From assembly GCA_965200145.1 (NCBI GenBank), contig CBDATG010000002.1, forward strand, positions 1,054,001 to 1,118,000: a DNA stretch of 64,000 nt. The letters run 5' to 3'. The stretch is from CBDATG01 sp965200145 (GTDB lineage Bacteria > Chloroflexota > Dehalococcoidia > Lucifugimonadales > Lucifugimonadaceae). Positions 9,574-18,102 of the stretch are shown here, piece by piece. The first letter of the stretch is position 1, and every line of letters starts with the position of its first letter. Made by a program: the position numbers and the translations under genes. The notes under the pieces were generated by a model. The model searched no databases, had not been told where the DNA came from, and saw only the letters and a program-made list of their open reading frames with translations.

Positions 9574-9915
9574 TTGAATTCCTTACTCCGATCCAGTCCA
9601 GGTTGAGTGTAACCCTTCTTATGAAGCTAATTATAAGTGGCGCGAACCCTGTGTCCCTGCTTGCATTATCGCACTTTAAGGCGCAACATATCACGCTAAA
9701 GAATGCCGCATTAACGCAATCTCGAGGGCACTCAATGACCCCGGCGGCCTCGGTCGCACGCATATCAGCAGAGTCGCTACATGTTTCGGATATCCTATCT
9801 TACTCAAGGCGCGGCGATGATGCACACGCCCATACGCAGTGTAATCGTTAACAGACCGATTACGGCTAACGTTACGCCTTAGCATTTACGAATTAATCAA
9901 GGAAGATGACGCACC
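9574..9915. other. Divergent intergenic region between rpsA and the SDR/thiG genes
   Basis: These 342 bases hold no credible gene. The only signals I see are a possible minus-strand promoter for rpsA (TATAAT at 9635-9630) and AAGGAAG at 9900-9906, ten bases before the SDR start on the plus strand. I looked for a TPP riboswitch ahead of the thiamine genes and saw neither conserved half. Confidence 0.5.
9630..9657 (-). promoter_or_regulatory. Possible rpsA promoter
   Basis: A perfect TATAAT lies at 9635-9630 on the minus strand. The best -35 match is only GGGACA at about 9657-9652 (16-base spacer). Transcription would start near 9623, giving a leader of about 50 bases that contains the AAGGA ribosome-binding site. 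Confidence 0.3.
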
Positions 9916-10692
9916 ATGGATCTGGGAATCGAAGGCAAACTGGCACTGATCACCGGCGGAAGCCGCGGACTCGGTAGACAATCTGCATTGGCACTCGCCA
10001 ACGAAGGCGTCAACATCGCAATCTGCGCCAGGGGCACGGACACTGTCAACGCGACAGTCAATGAAATCACATCCACGGGGGTTAACGCCAAAGGATACAC
10101 CGCCGATATGGGCGACGAAAGCGCACCGGCCGAGCTGTTCAACAAGGTCATGAACGACATGGGACAACCCGACATACTCGTGAACAACGTCGGCGGCAGC
10201 ATGGGAACTAGCGATGTAGTTGCATCATCAATCGATGACTTCAACATGGTCATCGACCTCAACCTATGGTCCGCGCTACGCATGATCAAGCTCCTGCTAC
10301 CGGGAATGATGGAACGCGGATGGGGAAGAATCATCAACATCTCCAGCATCTACGGACGGGAAGCCGGCGGCACTGCGCCATACATGACAGCCAAAGCTGC
10401 AATGATCGCACTGTCCAAACACGCCGCACTGTCCAGCGCGAAAAGCGGTGTGACCGTCAACTCCATCGCACCAGGATCAATCCTGTTCCCCGGCGGAACA
10501 TGGGAAAAGTTCCAACAGAACAACACTCCCGAAGCCGTTCAAGAGTTCATCGACCGCAACCTACCCATGGGCAAATTCGGATGGCCAGAACCTATCGGCG
10601 CAACCGTAGCTTTCTTAGCATCGAATCAAGCCGACCTGATCACAGGTACATGCATAAACGTAGACGGCGGACAATCCCACAACCTCTTCTAA
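9916..10692 (+). CDS. Short-chain dehydrogenase/reductase (FabG-like SDR)
   Basis: A 258-residue classical SDR with the TGGSRGLG dinucleotide-binding motif near residue 14, NNVGG, the catalytic serine in ISSIYGR, the YMTAK catalytic Tyr-Lys pair, and the C-terminal VDGGQS. Such enzymes use NAD(P)H to reduce ketones or oxidise alcohols. The substrate cannot be fixed from the sequence; 3-oxoacyl-ACP reductase is one possibility. It has AAGGAAG ten bases upstream of ATG and is followed 48 bases later by thiG on the same strand. The neighbourhood may be operonic, but no thiamine step requires an SDR of this type. Confidence 0.85.
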   Translation: MDLGIEGKLALITGGSRGLGRQSALALANEGVNIAICARGTDTVNATVNEITSTGVNAKGYTADMGDESAPAELFNKVMNDMGQPDILVNNVGGSMGTSDVVASSIDDFNMVIDLNLWSALRMIKLLLPGMMERGWGRIINISSIYGREAGGTAPYMTAKAAMIALSKHAALSSAKSGVTVNSIAPGSILFPGGTWEKFQQNNTPEAVQEFIDRNLPMGKFGWPEPIGATVAFLASNQADLITGTCINVDGGQSHNLF

Positions 10693-10740
10693 GTCAACGC
10701 CATACACCGCACCCGAAACGAATCACATTAGCGCCACATC

Positions 10741-11520
10741 ATGAGTGAAGACACCCTAACAATCGCCGGTGTCAGCTTCAATTCCAGGCTCATCACTGGC
10801 ACCGGGAAGCATAGGTCGCAGGAAGACTTACGCAACTCTGTCAGAGCATCTGGGACTGAGATCATCACAGTCGCCATCGGACGATTGAACCTCGACGACC
10901 CCAACGAAGAGACGATACTAGACGCGCTCAACTGGGACGAGTACACCATCTTGCCAAACACCGCCGGCGCGAAAACAGCAGACCAAGCAGTAGGCATCGC
11001 AAAACTCGCCCGCGAAGTCACCGGCTCTCAATGGATCAAACTCGAGGTCATTCCCAACCCTAGCCACCTGCTACCAGACCCCGTCGGCACTTTCGACGCC
11101 GCTAAAATCCTCATCGCAGAAGGCTTCACGGTCCTGCCATACATACACGCCGACCCCGTCCTGGCAGCCAAGTTGCAGGACATCGGATGCGCAACCGTCA
11201 TGCCGCTAGGCTCTCCTATCGGGTCCGGAAGAGGCGTACTCACTGCCGAGGAAATCGCAATCATCGTAGAACAGGCTGAAGTCCCCGTCGTAGTAGATGC
11301 AGGACTCGGCGTCCCCTCAGATGCCGCTATCGTTATGGAAATGGGTGCAGATGCTGTGTTGGTGAACACCGCCATTGCAAGGGCCGAAGACCCCGCAAAG
11401 ATGGGCGAAGCATTCAAACTAGGAGTCGAAGGCGGTCGAATGGCATTCCTAGCCGGTAGAATACCGATTTCCGAACCAACCGCCAGCAGCCCGCAAACAA
11501 CACTCAGTGTCGGAAACTGA
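10741..11520 (+). CDS. thiG: Thiazole synthase ThiG
   Basis: A 259-residue TIM barrel with the standard ThiG landmarks: RLITGTGKH, NTAGAKTADQAV, WIKLEVIPNP (the lysine forms the imine with deoxyxylulose phosphate), PLGSPIGSGRG, VDAGLGVPSDAAI and VLVNTAIARAEDP. It builds the thiazole phosphate of thiamine from deoxyxylulose 5-phosphate, dehydroglycine and sulfur from ThiS. Its end overlaps the next gene by 14 bases, indicating translational coupling. thiS, thiF and the glycine-oxidising enzyme are not nearby. Confidence 0.95.
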   Translation: MSEDTLTIAGVSFNSRLITGTGKHRSQEDLRNSVRASGTEIITVAIGRLNLDDPNEETILDALNWDEYTILPNTAGAKTADQAVGIAKLAREVTGSQWIKLEVIPNPSHLLPDPVGTFDAAKILIAEGFTVLPYIHADPVLAAKLQDIGCATVMPLGSPIGSGRGVLTAEEIAIIVEQAEVPVVVDAGLGVPSDAAIVMEMGADAVLVNTAIARAEDPAKMGEAFKLGVEGGRMAFLAGRIPISEPTASSPQTTLSVGN

Positions 11521-12196
11521 CCAAGCCAACCGCCACGCTCTCGCAGACGGGTTGCCAATTCTCTGCATGGTGACCGACCTGGACATAGCCGGCGGAAGCA
11601 TCACAAAGCTCGCAGACACCGTTCACGATGCCGTCTCAGGCGGCGTGAACATGGTCCAGATACGCATCCCAGATGCCAACGAGCACCGCTTCCGCGAAAT
11701 TACCGACACGATCGCCATAGCGGTAAACGGCCGTGCCTTGCTGGTCGCCAACATCGGCCGTCGCACAATCATCGACGAGGGTCTGCCCGTTGACGGACTC
11801 CACTTCCCCGAATCCGAAAAACCGAGAATCCCAGAAATCAGAAACCTCGGCTCAAACCGAGACACAATACTCGGATACTCCGCGCACACTCCAGAATCAG
11901 CCGCAGAATCCAACCAGTACGGAGCGGCATACGTCATACTCGGGACCGTATTCGCCTCTGCCACACATCCTAATGGCACTGCGCAGGGACTCCCACTCGT
12001 CCGAAGTGCCGCAAACCGCACGCAAACACCGATAATCGCGATCGGCGGCATTAACCCATCAAACGCCGCATCTGTAATCCATGCTGGCGCAAGCGGAGTC
12101 GCAGTCATCAGATCAGTCGCGAACTCCAGCCATACGCAACAAGCAGCATCAGATATCAGAGACCAGATCCAAATCGCATGGAACGAACCCTCTTAG
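11507..12196 (+). CDS. thiE: Thiamine-phosphate synthase / thiazole tautomerase family protein (ThiE/TenI)
   Basis: A 229-residue ThiE/TenI-type TIM barrel with MVQIRIPD, LLVAN, DGLHFPE, GYSAHTPE, GTVFASATHPNG and IAIGGINPSN. The GTG start at 11507 lies inside thiG. ThiE joins the thiazole and pyrimidine halves of thiamine; TenI only tautomerises the thiazole. The VQIR and LHFPE segments deviate from the ThiE consensus (VQLR.K; HLGQ.D), so TenI activity is a real alternative. Close coupling to thiG fits either role. The gene overlaps the convergent formyltransferase by four bases. Confidence 0.8.
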   Translation: MSETDQANRHALADGLPILCMVTDLDIAGGSITKLADTVHDAVSGGVNMVQIRIPDANEHRFREITDTIAIAVNGRALLVANIGRRTIIDEGLPVDGLHFPESEKPRIPEIRNLGSNRDTILGYSAHTPESAAESNQYGAAYVILGTVFASATHPNGTAQGLPLVRSAANRTQTPIIAIGGINPSNAASVIHAGASGVAVIRSVANSSHTQQAASDIRDQIQIAWNEPS

Positions 12197-12984
12197 CTCA
12201 TTCCCGCAACATCCGACTCAACAATATCGGTCAGGTCCATTGCCTGCCCGAACGAACCGCTACGCATCCCTTCCAGCGGTACAACGCCGTCGGCAATGAC
12301 GCCCAGCGTCCTGACAACGAGCGGACGCTCTCGCAACATTCCCGCGTGGCGAATCGCATCGAACAACCGAGTGACACCAATATCGCTGTCGTACATATCA
12401 CGACCCGGCCGCGCTCCAGCAGCCGACCAAAGCGAATCCCAATCTGGACCAAACACAGGAAATCGACAACACGACACGACCGGACCGCTGTCCAGTTCCT
12501 CGGTCGAAACGTGCACCATCGATCCCGCCTCTGTTGACCTGGCCTCAATCACATCCCAAATCGCATCCTGCCAAGTGCCAACCGTCATGCCTGGCAGTGC
12601 TGGATGCTGATTAAGCATCAACAGCGACTGGCACAGAACCGGCGCGTACAGCATGTACCCAGCCTGCACCGATACATCCGGCCGGAAGTCCGACAACAGC
12701 GACAACACTTCGCGATCAAACTCCCCCCTCAATCTAGACCAAGGCACACCCACACGATCACGCCGAAAATCACGAGACGACAACGCGACCAACGGGATTC
12801 CCCGAGACTCTACTAATTCCATATACCGATCAGTCGCAACGCTATGACCTCGCGACCGGTTGACAAACACAAACTCCAACCGTGCATCAATGCGACCCGC
12901 GTCGATCGCCGCCAGCACCGACTCGAGCATCCCCAACGAACCCGCACCGTTTGCAGTAGACAACCAACCAACGCGCAATGTCAT
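12193..12984 (-). CDS. PurN-like formyltransferase family protein
   Basis: A 263-residue protein with the formyl-transferase core: MLNQHPALPG carries the catalytic Asn and His, and STEELDSGPVV carries the Asp of the D-x-GP motif. The order and spacing resemble glycinamide ribonucleotide transformylase, but the N-terminus (RVGWLSTANGAGS) is unlike the usual PurN phosphate-binding segment. Substrate assignment is therefore uncertain. I use the ATG at 12984 because AAGGA lies nine bases upstream; a GTG at 13002 would add six residues. It is the last gene of the minus-strand dprA-to-xseB run and converges on the thiE-like gene. Confidence 0.7.
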   Translation of the reverse strand: MTLRVGWLSTANGAGSLGMLESVLAAIDAGRIDARLEFVFVNRSRGHSVATDRYMELVESRGIPLVALSSRDFRRDRVGVPWSRLRGEFDREVLSLLSDFRPDVSVQAGYMLYAPVLCQSLLMLNQHPALPGMTVGTWQDAIWDVIEARSTEAGSMVHVSTEELDSGPVVSCCRFPVFGPDWDSLWSAAGARPGRDMYDSDIGVTRLFDAIRHAGMLRERPLVVRTLGVIADGVVPLEGMRSGSFGQAMDLTDIVESDVAGMS

Positions 12985-13020
12985 GGCCAGTAGTCCTTGC
13001 ACATCAACTGACGCGACGCG

Positions 13021-13377
13021 TCACCACGGAAGATTCAACCGGTCGTCATCAAACCCACCCGCTCCATCGGACGCGCTCGCGGACGAACCGGTGCCGGAGT
13101 CGCGCATCGGCGAAACCCCAGACGACACATGCCCTGATTGACCTGACGAGTTCACATCCGAATGCAACTTCGAAACCCGCAACTGGGCATGTTGCAACAT
13201 CGCATCGCAGTGGCGCGACAGTTTCATGCCCTCTTCGTACAGCTCTATCGCACGGTCCAGAGACGGCTGGCCACCCTCAAGCTGTCGCACAACTTCCTCC
13301 AAGCGAGTAAACGCCTGCTCAAACGTTAGACCGTTTCTAGACTCGTCTGGTTCCACAGCCTTAATCTCCCTCTCCAT
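13021..13377 (-). CDS. xseB: Exodeoxyribonuclease VII small subunit
   Basis: 118 residues. The first 75 match XseB (LTFEQAFTRLEEVVRQLEGG, then DRAIELYEEGMKL). The remaining tail is Ser/Gly-rich and probably disordered, longer than usual for this subunit. XseB binds XseA to form the exonuclease that degrades single-stranded DNA from either end. Its ATG lies 17 bases inside the end of xseA, so translation is coupled. Confidence 0.92.
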   Translation of the reverse strand: MEREIKAVEPDESRNGLTFEQAFTRLEEVVRQLEGGQPSLDRAIELYEEGMKLSRHCDAMLQHAQLRVSKLHSDVNSSGQSGHVSSGVSPMRDSGTGSSASASDGAGGFDDDRLNLPW

Positions 13378-14668
13378 GGTTGAGTTTCACATCGGTTACC
13401 TCGGCCGATACATCACCGTCGGAAAACTGAACCTGCAAAGTCCCTCCAAGCTCAGCGTGTGCAGCTAGATGTATGACACGCCCCGACGGACCTCGCACTA
13501 TCGCAAAACCACGACGCAACGTCTCAACATGCGAAAGCGCCCGCAACCTAGCCGTCATCCCGCGCAATTGCTCACCGCGCATCTCGGTAATCCGACCCAA
13601 CGACGACGCTATCCGATTGCGCGCATATCCGACATCACGCAACCGTGCCGCAGGATCAGGACGCAACGCCGCCAACTGCTGCGTCCCCCTGACTAGACGC
13701 TCTCGCGACAGCGACCAAACACTCGATGAAGCCTGTTGCAACCGATCCGCCGTCTGCTCATGGCGGTCACGCGCAGAACCAAGCCGATAATCCAAGTTAC
13801 GACGCATTACCGACCCAGCAGACGCGATGCCCGAACGGAGCTCCAACTGATCTGGAGAAATCAACTCAGCAGCAGCCGAAGGTGTGGGCGCACGACGGTC
13901 CGCCACCAGATCAGCCAACGTGGTGTCTGTTTCATGCCCTACTCCCGAAACCACGGGCACCCGACACGCGAATATAGCACGCACAACCGACTCTTCATTG
14001 AATGGCATAAGGTCCTCCAAGGAACCGCCCCCGCGTGCCAATATCGCCACATCCACTGGATTAACCGCATGGTGAGAATCCAGCGCGGCGAAAGCATCCT
14101 CAATCTCACCCGCCGCTGCTGCGCCCTGCACTGTAACGGGTAGTAGCACAACCTCTGCCAACGGATAGCGTCGCCGCAACACGTTCAAGATGTCCTGCCA
14201 GACCGAACCTCCCTCTGCCGTTATCACCGCGATTCGCGAGGGGAACCTCGGGGGAAATCGCTTGCGTGATGCCTCGAACAAACCCTCCGCCGTTAACCTC
14301 CGACGCAACTCGTCCAAACGCGCCTGCAAAGCACCTAGTCCAGCAGGCTCAACATTCGTGACAACGATCTGCAAGTCGCCGCGATTGACATAGAAATTCG
14401 CCCGACCCTCGCAGATTACCTGCGCACCGTCCTCAAGATGTTTGGCACCAGGCGTGAAGCGGAACAGCGCACAACCCAACGCCGCCTCGTTATCGCGCAG
14501 ACGAAAGAAATGATGACCAGAAGGCGTCAATCGCAGGTTGGCAACCTCGCCAGAAATGCGGAGACCCCTCAGGTCAGGAGTGCCATCCAGCAACCGACCT
14601 ATCCGATGCGCCACCTCCGACACAGTCACCGGCGCGTCAGCCAGTTCAACGCTGTCGTTACCAACCAT
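13361..14668 (-). CDS. xseA: Exodeoxyribonuclease VII large subunit
   Basis: A 435-residue XseA. It has an N-terminal OB-fold (ISGEVANLRLTPSGHHFFRLRD), a nuclease core with ITAEGGSVWQDILNVL, LARGGGSLEDLMPFNEESVVRAI and SGVGHETDTTLADLVADRRAPTPSAAAE, then a coiled-coil C-terminal region. The ATG at 14668 with TTGGA six bases upstream is preferred; a GTG at 14683 would add five residues. It acts in the cytoplasm in recombination and repair with XseB, whose gene overlaps its end. It begins about 32 bases after efp. Confidence 0.95.
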   Translation of the reverse strand: MVGNDSVELADAPVTVSEVAHRIGRLLDGTPDLRGLRISGEVANLRLTPSGHHFFRLRDNEAALGCALFRFTPGAKHLEDGAQVICEGRANFYVNRGDLQIVVTNVEPAGLGALQARLDELRRRLTAEGLFEASRKRFPPRFPSRIAVITAEGGSVWQDILNVLRRRYPLAEVVLLPVTVQGAAAAGEIEDAFAALDSHHAVNPVDVAILARGGGSLEDLMPFNEESVVRAIFACRVPVVSGVGHETDTTLADLVADRRAPTPSAAAELISPDQLELRSGIASAGSVMRRNLDYRLGSARDRHEQTADRLQQASSSVWSLSRERLVRGTQQLAALRPDPAARLRDVGYARNRIASSLGRITEMRGEQLRGMTARLRALSHVETLRRGFAIVRGPSGRVIHLAAHAELGGTLQVQFSDGDVSAEVTDVKLNHGEGD

Positions 14669-14700
14669 CGAGCATCCAACCACGCAGGCCGATAGTCCGG

Positions 14701-15264
14701 CTAATCTGCCCGACCGATGTATTCGCCAGTCGATGTGTTTACCGAAATCCGCTCACCAGTCTCGATGAACAACGGAACCTGCAATGTCAATCCACTCTCT
14801 AGAGTGGCAGGCTTAGTCGCTCCGCTCTGCGTGTCACCCTTCAACCCAATCTCAGTGCTTGCAACCTCAAGAACTACCGCTGGCGGTAGCTCGACCAACA
14901 ACGCCGATTCGTTGTGGAACAACACCGTCACCTCTGCACCATCAGCAAGGAACTCCTTCGCATCGCGCATCAGATCGGCCGAGAGCATGTGCTGGTCAAA
15001 CGTCTCAAGGTCCATGAAAACGTAGAAGTCCCCATCCTCATAGATGAACTGCGCCTTCCTCCGATCCGTCGGCGCAGCCGTCAACTTGTGATTACCTTGC
15101 AGCTTCCGCTCGAAAACATTCCCCGTCGAAAGCTGACGAACCTTCAATGTCAACGTCGGCGGTGCCTTCGGCGCCTGACGATGTTGCCACTCCAAGATCT
15201 GATGCACCTCCCCGTCAAGCATGATCGTCATATTCCGACGTATTTCTGATGATGAGATTGTCAT
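14701..15264 (-). CDS. efp: Translation elongation factor P
   Basis: A 187-residue three-domain EF-P with the expected closing segments (GFKGDT-like LKGDTQSGATKPATLESGL, then QVPLFIETGE). EF-P enters the ribosome between P and E sites and rescues stalling at polyproline. The domain I loop reads QAPKAPPTLTL (30-40): the tip lysine is conserved at residue 33 but is flanked by prolines and alanines instead of the usual PGKG glycines. TGGAG sits 11 bases before the ATG. It is co-oriented with the M24 peptidase upstream (55-base gap) and xseA downstream. Confidence 0.94.
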   Translation of the reverse strand: MTISSSEIRRNMTIMLDGEVHQILEWQHRQAPKAPPTLTLKVRQLSTGNVFERKLQGNHKLTAAPTDRRKAQFIYEDGDFYVFMDLETFDQHMLSADLMRDAKEFLADGAEVTVLFHNESALLVELPPAVVLEVASTEIGLKGDTQSGATKPATLESGLTLQVPLFIETGERISVNTSTGEYIGRAD

Positions 15265-15319
15265 TCGCTACGCTACTCCAGAATCAATGTGACCGATTGA
15301 TATCCATTCCCTCTGGGTC

Positions 15320-16420
15320 TCAATACCGGGTCTTGACCGCATGACTGAGCACCCTCGCACCGTCAGGCTCAAGCACTACGACGTCCTCGATCCTGACGCC
15401 TCCCCATCCAGGAATGTAGATACCCGGCTCAATTGTGAACGGCATACCAACCTCGAGAACGTCTTCAGCCCGAGGTCCAACATGCGGGTCCTCGTGAACC
15501 TCCAAACCGAGACCGTGACCCAAACTGTGTCCGAAGTCATCCCCGTGACCCGCCTCGCTGATCACTTGACGCGCCAAACCATCCGCTTCCTCGCCAGTCA
15601 TACCCGCCCGAACATCGCGAATCGCCAGCTCCTGCGCGTCAAGAACGATGTTGTAGACGCGGACCACCTCTTCATCGGGCATCCCCAACACAACCGTTCG
15701 CGTCAAGTCAGAGCAGTAACCCTCAAACTTCGCACCGCAATCGAAAACGATCGTCTCTCCTTCACGTAGCTCACGCGAGCCAGTCTGATGATGCGGGCGT
15801 GCCGCGTTCGGACCGGATGCAACTATCGTGTCAAACGAAAGACTCTCCGCACCTCGCTCGCGAATCGATTTCTCAAACTCCCAGGCCGCTTCCGACTCCG
15901 TCATACCCGGGCGAAGCTTCCCCAGAGTCTCCTCAAACGCGGCATCCCCGACATCAATCGCACGTTGCAGAGCGAGAAGCTCATCAGAATCCTTTATGGC
16001 TCGAAGCTTAACCGTGTGCCCCGTAGTCGGCACGAACTCTATCTCAACCTCAGAATCCGCTACCGACTCCTCAAACCTCGTCAACACCGACACCGTGACA
16101 TCGTCCGACTCGAAACCTAGCTTGCAGATTCCCAACTCCGCCAGGAGCGGCGGGAACCACTCCGACAAACGACCCATCTGACGGACAACCTTGAAACCCG
16201 GCGCCTGCATCCCAGCCTGCTCCGTATAGCGGAAATCCGTGATTAGACGCGTTTCACCACCGGTGACAAGAAGAAAACCCGCACTCCCGATAAAACCCGA
16301 TAGGTAACGACGATTCTCACCGTTCGATATCAGAATGCCATCCAAGCCAGCATCCGCTATCACCTCGCGGATCGCGGCAACCCGGGACGGAAATCGGAAA
16401 GCAGAACCAGAAGTATTCAT
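15320..16420 (-). CDS. M24 family metallopeptidase (Xaa-Pro aminopeptidase/dipeptidase)
   Basis: 366 residues: a creatinase-like N-terminal domain and a C-terminal pita-bread peptidase domain. The metal ligands are visible as the two Asp in FDCGAKFEGYCSDLTRT, the His in GHSLGHGLGLEVHE, and the two Glu in TIEPGIY and GVRIEDV. Such enzymes remove an N-terminal residue preceding proline, or split Xaa-Pro dipeptides, using two Mn or Co ions. The ATG at 16420 has GAGGGG six bases upstream; a longer frame from 16462 would add 14 residues without such a site. The gene order aroQ-peptidase-efp is also known in Bacillus. Confidence 0.92.
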   Translation of the reverse strand: MNTSGSAFRFPSRVAAIREVIADAGLDGILISNGENRRYLSGFIGSAGFLLVTGGETRLITDFRYTEQAGMQAPGFKVVRQMGRLSEWFPPLLAELGICKLGFESDDVTVSVLTRFEESVADSEVEIEFVPTTGHTVKLRAIKDSDELLALQRAIDVGDAAFEETLGKLRPGMTESEAAWEFEKSIRERGAESLSFDTIVASGPNAARPHHQTGSRELREGETIVFDCGAKFEGYCSDLTRTVVLGMPDEEVVRVYNIVLDAQELAIRDVRAGMTGEEADGLARQVISEAGHGDDFGHSLGHGLGLEVHEDPHVGPRAEDVLEVGMPFTIEPGIYIPGWGGVRIEDVVVLEPDGARVLSHAVKTRY

Positions 16421-16519
16421 GTCAAACCCCTCTTCGCAAATCACAGAGTCCAAGGCGTGCACTCCAGAGCGTACGACCCGATCGTCCGCGTAACCACACG
16501 TACGTTCCGTTAGTCCAGC

Positions 16520-16954
16520 TCATTTCGTCAGCCCCGCCAAATGCTCGACCGCGTAGACATACCCCTTCCCACCGAGACCCGCGATCTGGCCAACCGCATA
16601 AGCCGCAAACACCGACCTGCGACGAAACTCCTCGCGAGCGTGAATATTCGACAGATGCACCTCTACGAACGGCAAACGCGCATCAAGCAACGCATCAAGC
16701 AACGGAAAACCGATCTGAGTCAACGCACCAGCATTGAGGACGATCCCGCTCGCAGACCCAGACTCCCGCTGAACCCAATCGATCAGCGCACCCTCGTGAT
16801 TCGACTGGAAAAACTCAACCTCTACTCCCAACGCAGATGCGCGATCACGAACCGATGACTCAATCTCCGACAGAGTCAAGCGACCATACATCGACTCATC
16901 GCGCTTGCCTAGGTTGTTCAAGTTAGGACCGTTTATGACCAAAATACGCTGCAT
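16520..16954 (-). CDS. aroQ: Type II 3-dehydroquinate dehydratase
   Basis: A 144-residue dodecameric-type dehydroquinase with VINGPNLNNLGKRDESMYG (catalytic Tyr), FFQSNHEGALIDW, LNAGALTQIG, VEVHLSNIHAREEFRRRS and the closing GLGGKGY. It converts 3-dehydroquinate to 3-dehydroshikimate in the shikimate pathway. I use the ATG at 16954; a TTG at 16966 is the only longer option. No strong ribosome-binding site is seen. It lies between xerC (154-base gap) and the M24 peptidase. Confidence 0.95.
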   Translation of the reverse strand: MQRILVINGPNLNNLGKRDESMYGRLTLSEIESSVRDRASALGVEVEFFQSNHEGALIDWVQRESGSASGIVLNAGALTQIGFPLLDALLDARLPFVEVHLSNIHAREEFRRRSVFAAYAVGQIAGLGGKGYVYAVEHLAGLTK

Positions 16955-17108
16955 CAGCTCAATCAATTACCAAGCCATCTAATTCTTAGTGGTAACTCAA
17001 TGGCCATCAGCGTCGCACACCACCGCGGGCCATTTCCATTCCAACATTCAAGCTTACAAACGGCCCGCCCAATCGCAAACGCACACGCCCTACGCGACTA
17101 ATGGACGA

Positions 17109-18074
17109 TCAGCCTCGCCGCAATTTCCCGCCAGGATGCGCCTTCAGGTACACCTTTCGAGCCTGCTCAGATGTGATGTGCGTGTACACCTGCGTCGTGC
17201 TAGGCGACGAATGTCCCATCAAGTCCTGCACAACCCGCAGGTCCGCACCGCCATCTAACAAATGGGTGGCGAAACTGTGGCGCAACGTATGCGTGTGAAA
17301 TCCAACATCCAGACCAGCCCGCTTCGCATGCTTCTTGACCACATCTTGAATGCCGCGGACAGAAAGACGTGTGCCGAACCGATTCAAGAACAAAGCAGGC
17401 TCAGATTGACGCGCCAACAACGACCCGCGCACGGTTTCCAGGTAGCGTCTCAGCAACCCGGATGCTCGCCGACCGAAGACCACGACACGCGGCTTCGATC
17501 CTTTACCAAGAACTCGCGCCTCACGCTTGCCAAGATCGACAGATGCCACATCCATCGCAGCCACCTCCGAAACCCGCACTCCCGTGCCATACACCAGCTC
17601 CAGTAATGCGGCATCGCGAGAACCCAGCGCCGTATTCACGTCTGGCGACATCAGCAAACGCTCAACATCCTGCTGCGACACAGCTACTGGCAACCGCTTA
17701 GGTAGCTTCGGAGACTGAACCGAATCAGTCTCGTCCGAGTCGACAACTCCAGAGTCCTGCAACCAGCGAACGAAAATCCTCAACGCCGTCAACTTGCGGG
17801 AAACACTGGTTCGCGCATAACCCGCCGTCGCGAGCCAAGAAAGATACTGACGGAGTACGAACCTATCTGGCGAAACCACTGTTCCCAACATGCTCCGCTC
17901 AGATTGAAACTCCATGAACGAAGCAATGTCGTTGAGGTAATTTCGCACAGTCGGCCCTGCCAGCTGGCGCGACGCAGAAAGGTAACGCTCATAGTCACGC
18001 AGAACCGAAGACCACGGCGTACCTGCTGCCGCTGACCAAAGACGAGCCGTACCGTGTCCCTCAAAATTCGCCAT
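17109..18074 (-). CDS. xerC: Tyrosine recombinase, XerC/XerD type
   Basis: A 321-residue recombinase with an N-terminal SAM-like core-binding domain (RNYLNDIASFMEFQ) and a C-terminal catalytic domain. The catalytic set is visible: Arg in GTGVRVSEV, Lys in LGKGSKPR, HTLRHSFATHLL, LMGHSSPSTTQVYTH with the Tyr nucleophile. These enzymes resolve chromosome dimers at dif with FtsK. The order dprA-topA-xerC parallels the Bacillus dprA-topA-codV locus, which favours XerC. The ATG at 18074 is chosen, since the longer frame runs into topA and encodes arginine-rich shadow sequence; AAGGA is only two bases from it. It starts 28 bases after topA. Confidence 0.88.
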   Translation of the reverse strand: MANFEGHGTARLWSAAAGTPWSSVLRDYERYLSASRQLAGPTVRNYLNDIASFMEFQSERSMLGTVVSPDRFVLRQYLSWLATAGYARTSVSRKLTALRIFVRWLQDSGVVDSDETDSVQSPKLPKRLPVAVSQQDVERLLMSPDVNTALGSRDAALLELVYGTGVRVSEVAAMDVASVDLGKREARVLGKGSKPRVVVFGRRASGLLRRYLETVRGSLLARQSEPALFLNRFGTRLSVRGIQDVVKKHAKRAGLDVGFHTHTLRHSFATHLLDGGADLRVVQDLMGHSSPSTTQVYTHITSEQARKVYLKAHPGGKLRRG

Positions 18075-18102
18075 CGTCCTTGACCGTGCCAAACGCGCAG
18101 GA

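Noticed and set aside
9574..9915. TPP riboswitch ahead of the thiamine genes
   Set aside because: Neither conserved half of the THI element is recognisable here or in the 48 bases before thiG.
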